Shown here in pieces: positions 25,729 through 36,416 of a DNA stretch of 64,000 bases (within the stretch, counting starts at the first letter, position 1; every line of letters begins with the position of its first letter). A program made the position numbers and the translations under genes. This stretch comes from Crenothrix sp. D3. GTDB lineage: Bacteria; Pseudomonadota; Gammaproteobacteria; Methylococcales; Methylomonadaceae. The stretch covers positions 1 to 64,000 of the forward strand of contig MBQZ01000073.1 of assembly GCA_002134785.1 (NCBI GenBank). The letters run 5' to 3'. The notes under the pieces are model-generated. The model searched no databases, had not been told where the DNA came from, and saw only the letters and a program-made list of their open reading frames with translations.

Positions 25729-26979
25729 CTACGCGAAGCTATTTTTTTTATCTTTGAGCAATTGTTGAACTACCAAACTACCGACCATATCGCCCTCGAC
25801 ATTTGCCGCTGTGCGTAGCGTATCCAGTAAGCGATCCACAGGTAATAAAATAGCAATTGCTTCGGCGGGTAGCCCCACAGATTGCAACACCATCACCATC
25901 GTCACCATGCCCGCGCTGGGAATACCTGGTGCGCCAATTGCCGCGAACATAGCGGTAAATAATACAATCAGTTGTTGTAAAAAATTTAGTTCAATACCAA
26001 CTAAATTAGCCACAAATAATGCGGCGGCGGCTTCATACAGTGCCGTGCCATCCATATTAATGGTCGCGCCTAAGGGAATAACAAATTGCGCTATTTCTTT
26101 ACGAACGTGCAGATTATGTTCAACGCAGCGCAAGGTAATCGGCAGTGTCGCGGAACTTGAACTGGTGGCAAATGCAGTAACTAACGCTTCACGCGCACCG
26201 TGCCAAAAAGTCAGCGGTTTCATACCTGTCACTAGGTATAAAATCAACGGTAACACGATAACGCCATGTACTAAGGTTGTTCCCATGACCACCACGACAA
26301 ATTGACTCAACGTGACTAATAATGACAGCTCTTGACTGACAATTAATTTTATCAATAACGCCATAATGCCAAACGGTGCGACCGCCATAATCCAGCGCAC
26401 CATCTGCATGACAATTTCTAATAACTCTTGTAACAAGGTGAGGATGTTACGATAACGCTCGCCACCAATCACCAGCGCAATGCCTAAAAACAAGGCAAAA
26501 ACCACCACTGCCAACACATTACCTTGCGCTAACGCAGCCACAGGATTCATAAACAAACCATGCAGAAACTGGGCGAAAAAATCGGCTAAACTTTGCTGTT
26601 TTGCCTCAAAATTCCCCATTGCTTGTTGAAACATATCCAAATGCAAACCGCGTCCTGCCTGAAAAATATGGCTGGCAAGCAAGGCTAATACGATGGCAAT
26701 GAACATTGAAAAAACAAAAAAACTTAACGTCAACATCCAAACGCGATGAATTTGCTGATGCGCTTGTAAATTTGCCACCCCGACCACAATCGAAGTAAAC
26801 ACCAGCGGAATCAACACCATTTTTAACAAGTCTATGAATAACGTCCCTAGTAAACCCGCCGCATAAACACTGGATTGTGTTATTGTCGAGTCTTTGCCAA
26901 TAGTGAGCAAGCCTAAGCCAATAACAATACCAAAAAATGCGCCGAGTAAAATTTGCGTGTTGAGTGTGGGGAGTTTCAT
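25729..26979 (-). CDS. Dicarboxylate/amino acid:cation symporter (DAACS family)
   Basis: A 416-residue symporter of the GltP/DctA fold. Signature elements are the serine-rich hairpin AFATSSSSATLPIT, the NMDGTALYEA motif of helix 7 that coordinates Na+ and substrate, and the second hairpin GAPGIPSAGMVTMVMVL. The C-terminal PVDRLLDTLRTAANVEGD is also typical. Substrate could be C4-dicarboxylates or glutamate/aspartate; the VDRLLDTLRTA form does not decide it. Its place beside glyA and the oxaloacetate-linked genes fits C4-acid uptake, but this is only context. It lies on the same strand as glyA, with a hairpin in between. Confidence 0.9.
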   Translation of the reverse strand: MKLPTLNTQILLGAFFGIVIGLGLLTIGKDSTITQSSVYAAGLLGTLFIDLLKMVLIPLVFTSIVVGVANLQAHQQIHRVWMLTLSFFVFSMFIAIVLALLASHIFQAGRGLHLDMFQQAMGNFEAKQQSLADFFAQFLHGLFMNPVAALAQGNVLAVVVFALFLGIALVIGGERYRNILTLLQELLEIVMQMVRWIMAVAPFGIMALLIKLIVSQELSLLVTLSQFVVVVMGTTLVHGVIVLPLILYLVTGMKPLTFWHGAREALVTAFATSSSSATLPITLRCVEHNLHVRKEIAQFVIPLGATINMDGTALYEAAAALFVANLVGIELNFLQQLIVLFTAMFAAIGAPGIPSAGMVTMVMVLQSVGLPAEAIAILLPVDRLLDTLRTAANVEGDMVGSLVVQQLLKDKKNSFA

Positions 26980-27000
26980 TTTTGTTGGTTGCCGATGATA

Positions 27001-27036
27001 AACCTCCGAGGTTTTGAAAACCTCAGAGGTTTTTTG
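27001..27036 (+). terminator. Hairpin between glyA and the symporter gene
   Basis: AACCTCCGAGGTTTT and AAAACCTCAGAGGTT form a 15-base stem with one mismatch, followed on the plus strand by a T run. Both neighbouring genes read on the minus strand, where no strong T run follows, so it may act as a weak terminator or be a repeat like those at 2269-2295 and 37034-37067. Confidence 0.5.
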
Positions 27037-27038
27037 CT

Positions 27039-28292
27039 TTAACTATAAACAGGAAACTTCGCACATAACACGGCGACTTTTTCACGCACTGCCGCTAACA
27101 CAGATTCATCTTCCATGTTTTCCATGACATCACACATTAAGCCCGCAATTTCCGTGACTTCGGCTTCTTTAAAACCGCGTGTGGTGGGGGCAGGTGTGCC
27201 GACACGGATACCGCTGGTGACGAAGGGTGATTCTGGATCGTTGGGGACGGCGTTTTTGTTGACGGTGATGTGGGCTTTGTTGAGTGCCGCGTCTGCCGCT
27301 TTACCTGTGATGCCTTTTGGAATTAATGACACCAGCATTAAATGGTTGTCTGTGCCACCTGAAACGACATCAAAACCACGGTCGATAAAGACTTTTGCCA
27401 TTGCTTTGGCATTTTTCTTCACTTGTTGTTGATAGGTTTTAAACTCAGGCTGCATGGCTTCTTTGAACGCGACCGCTTTGGCAGCGATGATGTGCATGGA
27501 CGGGCCGCCTTGAATACCCGGAAAAATCACAGAGTTTATTTTTTTCTCAAGTTCAGGATTACTTTTACAGACGATTAAACCACCACGCGGGCCGCGTAAA
27601 GATTTATGAGTAGTGCTGGTAACAACATCGGCGAAAGGTACGGGGTTTGGATATTCACCTGCGGCAATTAAGCCTGCAACGTGCGCCATATCAACGACAA
27701 AATACGCACCGACTTTATCGGCGATGTCTCTGAATTTCTGCCAATCCCAAACGCGTGAATACGCGGAGAACCCTGCAATGATTAATTTGGGCTTGTGTTC
27801 TAGGGCTAAGGCTTCGACTTGTTCATAATCAATTTCGCCCGTAACTGGATTTAAACCATATTGAACAGCGTTGTACAGTTTGCCAGAAAAATTAGGTTTT
27901 GCACCGTGGGTTAAATGACCACCATCGGCTAAGCTCAACCCTAAGATAGTATCGCCTGCTGAAATCAATGCCATGAATACCGCCATATTGGCTTGTGAAC
28001 CAGAATGGGCTTGTACGTTGGCATAATCTGCACCAAATAATTCTTTGGCGCGGTCGATGGCGAGTTGCTCAACTTTATCAACGAACTCACAGCCGCCGTA
28101 ATAACGTTTGCCAGGGTAGCCTTCGGCGTATTTATTGGTGAGTTGTGAGCCTTGCGCTTCCATGACGCGTGGGCTGGTGTAGTTTTCTGAAGCAATCAAT
28201 TCGATGTGATCTTGTTGACGTTGGCGTTCTTCTTCCATTGCTGAAAATAAGTCATCATCAAAGCCAGCGATGGTCATGGTTTTTTCAAACAT
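27039..28292 (-). CDS. glyA: Serine hydroxymethyltransferase
   Basis: GlyA interconverts serine and glycine with methylene-tetrahydrofolate; in methylotrophs it starts the serine cycle by adding C1 to glycine. The 417 residues include [11 protein letters not shown], the folate and PLP regions, and [13 protein letters not shown], where Lys230 binds PLP. A GAGGAG ribosome site lies in the end of the upstream gckA gene, and the start follows the gckA stop within a few bases. Its place as third gene of mtdA-gckA-glyA ties it to C1 assimilation rather than only glycine supply. Confidence 0.97.
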   Translation of the reverse strand: MFEKTMTIAGFDDDLFSAMEEERQRQQDHIELIASENYTSPRVMEAQGSQLTNKYAEGYPGKRYYGGCEFVDKVEQLAIDRAKELFGADYANVQAHSGSQANMAVFMALISAGDTILGLSLADGGHLTHGAKPNFSGKLYNAVQYGLNPVTGEIDYEQVEALALEHKPKLIIAGFSAYSRVWDWQKFRDIADKVGAYFVVDMAHVAGLIAAGEYPNPVPFADVVTSTTHKSLRGPRGGLIVCKSNPELEKKINSVIFPGIQGGPSMHIIAAKAVAFKEAMQPEFKTYQQQVKKNAKAMAKVFIDRGFDVVSGGTDNHLMLVSLIPKGITGKAADAALNKAHITVNKNAVPNDPESPFVTSGIRVGTPAPTTRGFKEAEVTEIAGLMCDVMENMEDESVLAAVREKVAVLCAKFPVYS

Positions 28293-29652
28293 TAGGTATC
28301 TCCTCGGGGTATAGTAATAAAATTTGTAAATCGGCGACGTTAGTGCCTGTAGTGCCTGTTATCAGTAAGTCGTTTGAGCTATGTAATGCGTTGTAAGCAT
28401 CGTTGTTATTTAGGTATTTGGTAGGATTAATGCCTGCGTTTATCATAGTCTGTAAGCTATCAGCATCTACCATGCCACCTGCGGCATCGGTCGGGCCATC
28501 ACGTCCATCTGTGCCACCGCTGAGTAATGTCCATTGCCCTGTTAAGCGGTGTTTTTCTGCGGCGAGTGCAAAGGCTAGGGCAAATTCTTGGTTGCGTCCG
28601 CCTTTACCGTTGCCTTTGAGGTTGACAGTGGTTTCGCCGCCTGCTAATAAAGCCAACGGTTTTATAGAGGACGCTGGAGCGTCCACTGCTACATTCCCAC
28701 GCTGGAGCGTGGGAACGATATTGTCTTTTAGCGTGGCAGCATAGTGAGCGAGTTGCTCTGCTTCTTCTCTAGCAATACCGCATAACTGCTCACTGTAAAT
28801 CAGCGTTTGATAGCCCAGTTGTTCAGCGGCAAGTTGCGCGGCTTTTAAACTCACGGTGTTACTACCGCATAAAACGTGGCGGGTGTGTTTAAACACGCTG
28901 TCATCAGGCTTGGGGGTTTCGGCAATCAGACCTTGTTTACCGCGTTCTAGGTGTAGGCGCACAGAGTCAGGCACACGCGTCCAAACACCTTTATTTTGTA
29001 AGACGGCCATTGCATCGCCGTAGGTGCTACTATCATGGATGGTTGTACCACTGGCGATAGTGCTTAAATCATCACCCAGTACGTCCGATAAAATCAGCGC
29101 GTAAACGTGAGCAGGCGCGGCTAAGCGTGCTAAACCTCCGCCTTTTAACTGTGATAAGTGTTTACGAACGCAGTTAATTTCTTGAATGTCCGCGCCACAG
29201 GCGAGTAGTAAATCAGTGGTAGCAATTTTTTCTTGTAAGCTGATGCCCGCGACAGGATACGGTATTAGTGCTGAACCGCCGCCACTGATTAACACTAAGA
29301 CTAAATCATTCGCTTGGGCTTGTGATACGCGCTCAGCAATTTTTGCAGCGGCGTGAAAACCTGCTAAGTCGGGTAATGGATGTCCTGCGCCGATGACTTC
29401 AATATTATCAACAGCCCTAACATTTTCATAATTAGTGACGGCAATACCTAACCCTGCTAAACGGGAGGCGGGTATTAATTCACTCGCCGCGTTCGCCATT
29501 GCACACGCGGCTTTACCAAAAGCGATGAGGTGAATTTTTCCTGTCAGCGATTCATCGAGTGTTAAACAGCGTTGCACCGCTTGATATGGATTGGCAGCTG
29601 CAACACCTGCTTGGAATATGTGCAGGGCGTGTTGTTTTAATAGCGTGGTCAC
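28285..29652 (-). CDS. gckA: Glycerate 2-kinase (MOFRL family)
   Basis: Phosphorylates D-glycerate to 2-phosphoglycerate, an essential serine-cycle step. The GTG start at 29652 is chosen over a longer frame because it overlaps the mtdA stop as GTGA and gives the expected N-terminus [21 protein letters not shown]. Conserved parts are [32 protein letters not shown] and the C-terminal MOFRL region [25 protein letters not shown] with [18 protein letters not shown]. The product has about 455 residues. About residues 311-329 ([17 protein letters not shown]) are encoded by an inserted palindromic repeat, in frame, just before the GGETTV motif. The gene would still make a full-length enzyme with an added loop. 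Confidence 0.93.
   Translation of the reverse strand: MTTLLKQHALHIFQAGVAAANPYQAVQRCLTLDESLTGKIHLIAFGKAACAMANAASELIPASRLAGLGIAVTNYENVRAVDNIEVIGAGHPLPDLAGFHAAAKIAERVSQAQANDLVLVLISGGGSALIPYPVAGISLQEKIATTDLLLACGADIQEINCVRKHLSQLKGGGLARLAAPAHVYALILSDVLGDDLSTIASGTTIHDSSTYGDAMAVLQNKGVWTRVPDSVRLHLERGKQGLIAETPKPDDSVFKHTRHVLCGSNTVSLKAAQLAAEQLGYQTLIYSEQLCGIAREEAEQLAHYAATLKDNIVPTLQRGNVAVDAPASSIKPLALLAGGETTVNLKGNGKGGRNQEFALAFALAAEKHRLTGQWTLLSGGTDGRDGPTDAAGGMVDADSLQTMINAGINPTKYLNNNDAYNALHSSNDLLITGTTGTNVADLQILLLYPEEIPNV
28667..28720. repeat. Composite palindromic repeat inside gckA
   Basis: GGACGCTGGAGCGTCC and CCCACGCTGGAGCGTGGG lie side by side, the same two-palindrome structure as the intergenic element at 19178-19228 and half of it at 34500-34531. 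Here the element lies within a coding region, has no stop in the gene's frame and adds about 18 codons. Confidence 0.85.
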
Positions 29653-30515
29653 TCGCTTTTTGCCATCTCTTTTGCTAAGGCAAAAATAGCTTCTGCATCC
29701 AATACTTGCTTGTTGTCGGTAAATAATTGCGCGATACACGCACGGTGTAGAGCCAGTTTTAACGCACCAAAACCAATTGCGCCCCATATAATTTTGCCGT
29801 GACGGTCGATGCCTTTGTCCATCATGTCCGTACCACCAATACCTAGCGGTGGCGTAGCATTCGCATCTAACATTACTTCAATGTGGCTGTTATGTTGCCA
29901 TTGTTCAGGAGTGAGTAGTTCAACACCTGCCGCGCCTGTGGCTAAGACAATGTTAGCGTGGTCAATCGCTTTTGCTCTGGCTTCATTATCAATGGCTTCA
30001 ATAGGTGTTATGTCCACACCAAAACGAGTTTTGATATGCTCACAGGCTTGTACTGCTCTGACCATTTTTCGAGCTGTTAAACTCACTTCCGCGCCTTCTT
30101 GCGCCAACATTGCAGCGGCACGTTGTCCAACAGGGCCTGTACCTGCTAATACGACGGCTTTTTTACCGTTGAGTGCGCTGTTAGCAACCAGTTTTGCGAC
30201 CGCTGCGGAAGCGGTAGTATTACTACCATTACTATCTAACATCACCGAGACTTGAAAACCGTAGAAAAAATGTTGCTGCACAGCGGCAAATAACGCTTCA
30301 CCTGCGTCCATATCGCTACCACCGATAAAAATCGCCGTGTTTTTTTTATCTTTAGGTGCGCGAGTGAAAATAGCACCGTCCACTAGCGTGGCAACATTGT
30401 GTGGCGTTAAACCACCATGTCCAATGACGTGATCAGCACCGCCATCATAAGCCACAACGGTATCAAAAACAGCGGGGTGCATATCGGTATCAAATTGAAA
30501 AAGTAATTTCTTCAT
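29649..30515 (-). CDS. mtdA: NADP-dependent methylene-tetrahydrofolate/tetrahydromethanopterin dehydrogenase
   Basis: Oxidises or reduces methylene/methenyl C1 groups on folate or methanopterin. The start MKKLLFQFDTDMHPAVFD matches MtdA proteins (FQFDTD is typical) rather than MtdB; an upstream in-frame ATG 33 bases earlier is less likely. Substrate-region motifs YDGGADHVIGHGG and MLDSNGSNTTA are present, and the Rossmann site VLAGTGPVGQRAA lies at about residues 123-135. The 288-residue length is right. It leads mtdA-gckA-glyA and is divergent from mdh, with 160 bases between them. Presence of MtdA is the strongest sign of a methylotroph. Confidence 0.93.
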   Translation of the reverse strand: MKKLLFQFDTDMHPAVFDTVVAYDGGADHVIGHGGLTPHNVATLVDGAIFTRAPKDKKNTAIFIGGSDMDAGEALFAAVQQHFFYGFQVSVMLDSNGSNTTASAAVAKLVANSALNGKKAVVLAGTGPVGQRAAAMLAQEGAEVSLTARKMVRAVQACEHIKTRFGVDITPIEAIDNEARAKAIDHANIVLATGAAGVELLTPEQWQHNSHIEVMLDANATPPLGIGGTDMMDKGIDRHGKIIWGAIGFGALKLALHRACIAQLFTDNKQVLDAEAIFALAKEMAKSE

Positions 30516-30675
30516 GATTAATTCTAAGAGTTTAGTGAGTGTTTTCACCGTTATTATAACCGATAAACAAAACCACGCCGTGATTAAGCCGTGGGGTATT
30601 CTGGTAAAGAACCACTAAATTTTTATGCTATTATGACGATTGAGTTTTATTCTATAAACCCGTTAAGGAAATCAA

Positions 30676-31653
30676 ATGAAAACACCGATTCATATAGCAG
30701 TGACAGGCGCGGCAGGGCAAATTAGTTATTCATTACTATTTCGTTTAGCCTCAGGTTCTTTATTAGGTCCTGAGCAGCCTATCATCTTACATTTGCTGGA
30801 AATTACCCCTGCATTGAAAGCATTGGAAGGTGTGGTAATGGAATTAAATGATTGCGCTAGCCCATTATTACGGCGCATTGAAATGACTGATGATCCGAAA
30901 GTCGCGTTTAAAAATGTAGATTATGCGTTTTTAGTCGGTGCGCGTCCACGCGGCGCGGGTATGGAACGGAAAGATTTATTAGAAGCCAATGCGGCAATTT
31001 TTTCGGCGCAAGGTCAAGCGTTAAATGATGTTGCTAGTCGTGATGTTAAAGTATTAGTGACAGGTAATCCTGCCAATACTAACGCACTAATCGCCTTAAA
31101 AAATGCCCCTGATTTAAGCCCAGCGAATTTTTCCGCAATGACCCGTTTAGATCATAACCGTGCGATTAGTCAGTTAGCAGAAAAATGTGGTGTGTTAGTC
31201 ACCGATATAAAAAATATGACTATCTGGGGCAATCATTCAAATACCCAATATCCTGACTTGCATCACGCGATAGTCAAAGGACAAGACGCGCTATCATTAG
31301 TGGACAAAAACTGGTTTGTGAATGATTTTATTCCCAGCGTTCAACAACGCGGTTCGGCAGTCATTGCGGCGCGTGGACAATCCAGCGCGGCATCAGCAGC
31401 TAATGCGGCGATTGACCAAATGCGTACTTGGACATTCGGCACAGAAGAAGGTGATTGGGTCAGTATGGGCGTGCTATCCGATGGCAGTTATGGCATCGAC
31501 AAAGGCTTAATTTATTCGTTTCCTGTCACCGTCATTAATGGCAAGATGGCAATTGTTAAAGGCTTAGCGATTAATGATTTCAGTAAACAAAAAATGCGAG
31601 AAACGGAAACTGAACTGAAAGAAGAACGTGAGGCGGTTAAGCATCTGTTTTAG
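30676..31653 (+). CDS. mdh: Malate dehydrogenase
   Basis: Interconverts malate and oxaloacetate in the TCA and serine cycles. The 325-residue enzyme starts with the NAD-binding [19 protein letters not shown], has the substrate arginines in [15 protein letters not shown], the TRLDHNRA motif and the catalytic His in [12 protein letters not shown]. It belongs to the cytosolic-type MDH class found in many methylotrophs. An AAGGA ribosome site lies eight bases before the ATG. It is the only rightward gene in this block, and a palindrome separates it from gltA, which is convergent. Confidence 0.96.
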   Translation: MKTPIHIAVTGAAGQISYSLLFRLASGSLLGPEQPIILHLLEITPALKALEGVVMELNDCASPLLRRIEMTDDPKVAFKNVDYAFLVGARPRGAGMERKDLLEANAAIFSAQGQALNDVASRDVKVLVTGNPANTNALIALKNAPDLSPANFSAMTRLDHNRAISQLAEKCGVLVTDIKNMTIWGNHSNTQYPDLHHAIVKGQDALSLVDKNWFVNDFIPSVQQRGSAVIAARGQSSAASAANAAIDQMRTWTFGTEEGDWVSMGVLSDGSYGIDKGLIYSFPVTVINGKMAIVKGLAINDFSKQKMRETETELKEEREAVKHLF

Positions 31654-31661
31654 TATTGATT

Positions 31662-31692
31662 TGTAGAGACGTTGCAATGCAACGTCTCTACA
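31662..31692. repeat. Near-perfect palindrome between mdh and gltA
   Basis: TGTAGAGACGTTGCA and its exact complement are separated by one base, giving 15-base arms. There is no T run, so this is likelier a dispersed palindrome than a standard terminator, although it sits between convergent gene ends. Confidence 0.8.
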
Positions 31693-31711
31693 ATATAATC
31701 ATGTCACTTAA

Positions 31712-33022
31712 TTACCAATGCGCATTACCATGCTGATTTTGCTCAGGCACATCACGTTGTGTTGCACCCGTATAAAGCTGTCTTGGACGACCAATTTTTT
31801 GTTCTGGATCGGCAATCATTTCATCCCAATGGGCAATCCAACCCACAGTTCTACCCATTGCAAACATTGCAGTGAACATATTAGTAGGAATACCTAAGGC
31901 ATGAAAGACAATACCCGAATAAAAATCAACATTCGGATACAGTTTTTTGCTAATAAAGTAATCATCTTCGAGAGCAATACGCTCTAACTCTAAGGCTAAT
32001 TTAAACAGCTTATCATCGTGCAAACCTAATTCTGTTAGCACTTCATGACAGGTAGCCCGCATCAATTTAGCGCGTGGATCGTGATTTTTATAAACGCGAT
32101 GCCCAAACCCCATTAATCTAAACGAATCATCTTTATCTTTTGCTTTAGCAATATACAGTGGAACTCGTGATACATCGCCAATGTCTTCTAGCATATGTAG
32201 TACCGCTTCATTCGCGCCACCGTGTGCCGCACCCCATAAACACGCAATGCCTGCGGTAATACAGGCATAAGGATTCGCGCCACTAGACCCTGCTAAACGC
32301 ACAGTTGAAGTCGAAGCATTTTGTTCGTGGTCAGCGTGTAGAATTAAAATTCTATCCAACGCGCGAACTAACACGGGATTAGCAACATAATCATCACACG
32401 GTGTGCCGTGCATCATGCGTAAAAAATTTTCTACATAACTGAGTGAATTTTTTGGATACATGAACGGTAAACCCGTGCTGTATTTATGACACATTGCCAC
32501 GATAGTTGGCACTTTAGCGATTAAACGAATCGCACTTAAATCACGGTCGGCTTTTGACTTAATGTCCAGCGCGTCATGATAAAACGCCGACAATGCCCCG
32601 ACTACTGCGACCATAATCGCCATCGGATGCGCATCACGACGAAAACCTTTAAAGAAATTAGTCAACTGATCATGCACCATCGTGTGCATGGTAATCGTAC
32701 CTTCAAATTTATCCATTTGCGGCTTAGTGGGCAATTCACCATTCAGCAGTAAATAACACACTTCCAAAAACGTACATTTTTCCGCTAATTGTTCAATCGG
32801 ATACCCACGATATAGCAACACACCCTCATCGCCATCTATATAAGTAATCGTTGATCTGCAACTGGCTGTTGAGGTAAAACCAGGGTCATAAGTAAACATC
32901 CCTGTGTTTTTATACAACGTTTGCACATCTAAGACATCAGGCCCTATCGTGCCAGATAAAACAGGCAATTCACACAGAGATTGTGCGTCCTCATTCAAAC
33001 TAAGATTACGTTGGTTGCTCAT
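31712..33022 (-). CDS. gltA: Citrate synthase (type II)
   Basis: Condenses oxaloacetate and acetyl-CoA. The 436-residue protein has the type II domain arrangement with [18 protein letters not shown], the active-site His in [31 protein letters not shown] with the second His, and the terminal [14 protein letters not shown]. It lies downstream of eda on the same strand, 29 bases away, so it can be read with the ED genes. Type I methanotrophs often have weak TCA flux, and a normal citrate synthase fits biosynthetic use. Confidence 0.96.
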   Translation of the reverse strand: MSNQRNLSLNEDAQSLCELPVLSGTIGPDVLDVQTLYKNTGMFTYDPGFTSTASCRSTITYIDGDEGVLLYRGYPIEQLAEKCTFLEVCYLLLNGELPTKPQMDKFEGTITMHTMVHDQLTNFFKGFRRDAHPMAIMVAVVGALSAFYHDALDIKSKADRDLSAIRLIAKVPTIVAMCHKYSTGLPFMYPKNSLSYVENFLRMMHGTPCDDYVANPVLVRALDRILILHADHEQNASTSTVRLAGSSGANPYACITAGIACLWGAAHGGANEAVLHMLEDIGDVSRVPLYIAKAKDKDDSFRLMGFGHRVYKNHDPRAKLMRATCHEVLTELGLHDDKLFKLALELERIALEDDYFISKKLYPNVDFYSGIVFHALGIPTNMFTAMFAMGRTVGWIAHWDEMIADPEQKIGRPRQLYTGATQRDVPEQNQHGNAHW

Positions 33023-33051
33023 GAATTTTCTCTTTAGGTTTTAAAAATGAT

Positions 33052-33699
33052 TTAACACTTTACATTATCTATCGCTAGTTTTGCTAATTCAGTGACTTTC
33101 GCCCAATTTTTCGCGTTCACGGCATCGGCAGGAGCTAACCATGAGCCGCCCACACACGCTACGTTATTCAACTGTAAATAAGCGTTATAATTTTCAGGTG
33201 AAATCCCACCTGTTGGGCAAAAGGTCACTTGTGGAATCGGGCCTGCTATCGCTTTTAACATCGGAATACCACCAGCGGCTTCAGCAGGAAAAAATTTGAA
33301 ACAATCCAAGCCGTATTCCATGCCCTGCATCAATTCTGACAACGTAGCAATACCTGGAATGAGCGCGATATTGCCTTTTACCGCAGCGGCTAACAAAGTA
33401 GGTGTTAAACCAGGACTGATAGCAAATACTGCCCCTGCGTCTTCAGCCGCTTGCAATTGTTCAGGCGTTAAAATTGTTCCCGCGCCCACAATAGCCTCTG
33501 GCACTTCTTGGCTAATCAGCTTAATCGCTTCCAATGCGATAGGTGTACGCAAGGTGATTTCTAATACGCGTATGCCGCCAGCCACTAAGGCTTTCGCCAA
33601 TGGCACAGCATCCTCTAAATTTTGAATCACCATCACAGGCATGACAGGACTCGCAGTTAAAACGTCTTTCGGTTGGATTTTCCAGTGATTTGTATTCAT
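33052..33699 (-). CDS. eda: 2-keto-3-deoxy-6-phosphogluconate aldolase
   Basis: Final enzyme of the Entner-Doudoroff pathway, cleaving KDPG to pyruvate and glyceraldehyde 3-phosphate. The 215-residue barrel has [31 protein letters not shown] with the active Glu, [10 protein letters not shown], and the Schiff-base Lys in [14 protein letters not shown], followed by FCPTGGI. The gene is complete. It is separated from edd by an unrelated 220-codon gene and two palindromic repeats, whereas edd and eda normally sit together. Confidence 0.95.
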   Translation of the reverse strand: MNTNHWKIQPKDVLTASPVMPVMVIQNLEDAVPLAKALVAGGIRVLEITLRTPIALEAIKLISQEVPEAIVGAGTILTPEQLQAAEDAGAVFAISPGLTPTLLAAAVKGNIALIPGIATLSELMQGMEYGLDCFKFFPAEAAGGIPMLKAIAGPIPQVTFCPTGGISPENYNAYLQLNNVACVGGSWLAPADAVNAKNWAKVTELAKLAIDNVKC

Positions 33700-33728
33700 G
33701 ATTTTTATTTTATAAAGTTAAGGTTTTT

Positions 33729-33812
33729 GTAGGTTGGGTGGGTTGCAGCTCTTTCACAACCCAAGGAATATTAGAGAATGTTGGGGTGCCAAAAAATGGC
33801 AACCTAACCTAC
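33729..33812. repeat. Inverted repeat with GTAGGTTGG / CCTAACCTAC ends
   Basis: The outer arms TGTAGGTTGGG and ACCTAACCTACG are near-complementary, and an internal hairpin GGTTGCAGCT...CACAACC lies between. It fills the spacer after the unrecognised gene at 33817-34479 and resembles other GTAGG-ended elements at 42329 and 46595. Confidence 0.65.
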
Positions 33813-33816
33813 GTCA

Positions 33817-34479
33817 CTACACACTTGCTATACGTTTTTTCAATACGGACTTTGCTTTATCAAGACTTACGCCGTCCTCTTTAATAATTTCGTTAAGCAT
33901 ATTTTTTCCATAGCACCACAAAAATTTATCTATTTCATAATTAGATTTTTCTTGAAGATTGAAATGTATTTTAAATTTTGTGAACACTTGATAGAAATGC
34001 TTATAGTTTTCTGGAGGAGTAAAAGAATATATATTGCCCTTTTCTTGCATTAAATATCCATTCATTACTATCCAAATATAACTATCATAAATCGGAATTT
34101 TGTACCCACTTAAAAAGTGGACGTATTTTGATGCAAATGATAAGTTATTTCTCGAATGACTTTTGTCAGTTATTGGGCTAACCCAAGTAACTATTGAAAT
34201 ACTATCAACTAATATAGCGTAATCTTCATCTGTAAAAAACTTGTGGTTTTGTGTAATCTTCAAAACTATGTTTTCAACAACGGGTGTTATGTACTGAATC
34301 GCCGTTGAATACAGTTGATTTAGTGCAGCAACTTTTATAGAAACTTCAAATGTACTTGATTCATCATTCATGCAATTAAATAGTTTTAGTAAACTTTCAT
34401 TTACTAAATTACCGCCACCTTTATCATGAATTTCCAACATATTCTCGAAGTGGTTTTTATTGATTTTTATCAACTTCAT
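33817..34479 (-). CDS. Unrecognised 220-residue protein within the ED gene block
   Basis: I cannot name this family with confidence. The product is AT-rich in codon use, unlike its neighbours, with no signal peptide or membrane helix. The middle contains NLSFASKYVHFLSGYKIPIYDSYIW. A similar pattern (FASK...H....IPIYDS) occurs in uncharacterised proteins related in shape to DNA-repair glycosylase folds; that resemblance is a guess. It lies between edd and eda, bordered on both sides by palindromic repeats (33729-33812 and 34500-34531), which suggests it was brought in. It may be a single defence or hypothetical gene unrelated to sugar breakdown. Confidence 0.6.
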   Translation of the reverse strand: MKLIKINKNHFENMLEIHDKGGGNLVNESLLKLFNCMNDESSTFEVSIKVAALNQLYSTAIQYITPVVENIVLKITQNHKFFTDEDYAILVDSISIVTWVSPITDKSHSRNNLSFASKYVHFLSGYKIPIYDSYIWIVMNGYLMQEKGNIYSFTPPENYKHFYQVFTKFKIHFNLQEKSNYEIDKFLWCYGKNMLNEIIKEDGVSLDKAKSVLKKRIASV

Positions 34480-34499
34480 CTTTTTCTCATAACCTATTT

Positions 34500-34531
34500 A
34501 TCATTCCCACGCGCTAGAGCGTGGGAACGAT
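34500..34531. repeat. Palindromic repeat (CCCACGC...GCGTGGG), single copy
   Basis: CATTCCCACGC and GCGTGGGAACG pair around a short GCTAGA loop. This is one half of the composite element seen at 19178-19228 and inside gckA. It lies just upstream of the unrecognised 220-codon gene. Confidence 0.8.
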
Positions 34532-34556
34532 ACTCTATTTACAGGGTAAAATATGA

Positions 34557-36377
34557 TTAATCCACCAAAAACAAATTACTAGCCCCCGTCTCAGCAGAAG
34601 ATGCACCTAAACGGAAACCGCCAAACATTTCGCGTCCCATACCGTAATGGTGATTTTTCGCAGAATTCGGTAATGGAACGCGGGCATTAAATTCAGCGTC
34701 ATCGACTAGCACGTTAATGTCACCCGTTTGTAGATTTAAAGAAATGATGTCGCCGTTTAAGACTTTCGCTAACGGGCCACCCATTTCACATTCGGGGCAA
34801 AGATGAATTACGGACGGGACTTTACCTGACGCGCCTGACATACGACCATCGGTCACTAATGCGACTTTAAAACCTTTATCTTGTAATACACCTAATGGTG
34901 GCGTGAGTTTATGCAGTTCAGGCATACCGTTAGCGCGTGGACCTTGAAAACGAATCACCGCGATAAAATCTTTTTCCAGTTCACCGCGTTTAAAGGCGGC
35001 AAGCATATCTTCTTGGTCATCAAATACGACGGCAGGAGCTTGAACAATTTGATGATCTTCTGAAACAGCGGATAGTTTAGAGATACCGCGACCTAAATTA
35101 CCGTGCATGACGTGTAAACCACCACCTGCGGCAAAGGGTTTTTCTACGCTGCTTAAGACTTCAGGGTCTAAAGAAGCGGTAGGCACAGCTTCCCATATTA
35201 GTTGATTTTCAATGAGTTTAGGTTCTTGGCTGTAGCTATCCATACCGCGCTCGTCGGCAACCGTGAGTATGTCTCGATGCAGTAAACCGTGTTTTAACAG
35301 TTCAGCAATTAACACGCCTAAACCGCCTGCGGCTTGAAAATGATTAACGTCTGCTGGACCATTCGGGTAAATTTTTGCTAATTGCGGAATGACTTTGGAT
35401 AAGTTATCAAAATCATCCCAATTCAATACAATACCCGACGCTCTAGCGATAGCGACTAAGTGCATGGTGTGATTGGTTGAACCACCCGTGGCTAATAAGC
35501 CAATAACGGCATTAACGATGGCTTTTTCACAAACGACGTGGGCGATAGGACGATAATCATCACCCAAGGCAGTAAACTTTAACACTTGTTTCGCCGCTGC
35601 TTTGGTGAGTTCATCGCGCAATGGGGTATAAGGATTAATGAAAGAACTACCTGGAAGATGCAAGCCCATCATTTCCATCATCATTTGGTTGCTGTTTGCC
35701 GTGCCATAAAAAGTACACGTTCCTGCACTGTGATACGAGGCGGATTCAGCGGCTAATAATTCGGCGCGTCCAATTTTACCAACTGCATAATCTTGACGAG
35801 CGCGAGCTTTTTCTTTGTTAGTCATGCCACTGGGCATAGGGCCAGCGGGAATAAAAATCGCGGGTAAATGCCCAAAACTTAACGCACCAATTAATAGGCC
35901 AGGAACAATTTTATCGCACACACCTAAATATAATGCGCCATCAAACATATTGTGACTCATGCCAATCGCCGTAGTCATCGCGATTAAGTCACGACTAAAC
36001 AGCGACAATTCCATGCCCGCTTGACCTTGAGTAATACCGTCACACATTGCAGGTACACCGCCTGCCACTTGCGCCACGCCACCTACTTCACGAATCGCTG
36101 CTTTGATCAAATCTGGTGCATCTTTATAAGGTTGATGCGCCGATAACATATCATTATAAGAAGTAATAATAGCAATATTGGCTTTTTGATTACCCGTTAA
36201 ATCGGCTTTTTCCGTCGCGCTACACGCCGCAAAACCGTGGGCTAAGTTGCCACAGCCCATGCCTGAACGAATTGGACCTTTTTTGGCAATGCCATCAATG
36301 TATTTTAAATAAGCAGAACGGGTCGGGTGACTGCGCTCAATAATATCGTTGGTTACTTTTTCTATAGTAGGGTGCAT
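34557..36377 (-). CDS. edd: 6-phosphogluconate dehydratase
   Basis: A 4Fe-4S enzyme dehydrating 6-phosphogluconate to KDPG. The 606-residue protein belongs to the IlvD/Edd family: [14 protein letters not shown] with one cluster Cys, [14 protein letters not shown], and [18 protein letters not shown] with other conserved Cys residues, followed by [16 protein letters not shown]. The size and MCDGITQGQ wording favour Edd over dihydroxyacid dehydratase (about 560). It lies 39 bases after the Uma2 gene and is in the same strand block as zwf and eda, so the full ED route from glucose 6-phosphate is nearly present; only pgl is missing here. Confidence 0.95.
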   Translation of the reverse strand: MHPTIEKVTNDIIERSHPTRSAYLKYIDGIAKKGPIRSGMGCGNLAHGFAACSATEKADLTGNQKANIAIITSYNDMLSAHQPYKDAPDLIKAAIREVGGVAQVAGGVPAMCDGITQGQAGMELSLFSRDLIAMTTAIGMSHNMFDGALYLGVCDKIVPGLLIGALSFGHLPAIFIPAGPMPSGMTNKEKARARQDYAVGKIGRAELLAAESASYHSAGTCTFYGTANSNQMMMEMMGLHLPGSSFINPYTPLRDELTKAAAKQVLKFTALGDDYRPIAHVVCEKAIVNAVIGLLATGGSTNHTMHLVAIARASGIVLNWDDFDNLSKVIPQLAKIYPNGPADVNHFQAAGGLGVLIAELLKHGLLHRDILTVADERGMDSYSQEPKLIENQLIWEAVPTASLDPEVLSSVEKPFAAGGGLHVMHGNLGRGISKLSAVSEDHQIVQAPAVVFDDQEDMLAAFKRGELEKDFIAVIRFQGPRANGMPELHKLTPPLGVLQDKGFKVALVTDGRMSGASGKVPSVIHLCPECEMGGPLAKVLNGDIISLNLQTGDINVLVDDAEFNARVPLPNSAKNHHYGMGREMFGGFRLGASSAETGASNLFLVD

Positions 36378-36416
36378 AGTTTTCTCTGTTTATTTAAGTT
36401 TGGTTACGCCAGAAAT

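Noticed and set aside
29653-29787. Longer start of the glycerate kinase gene
   Set aside because: The first 45 codons lie wholly inside mtdA and lack family features; the GTG at 29652 overlaps the mtdA stop.
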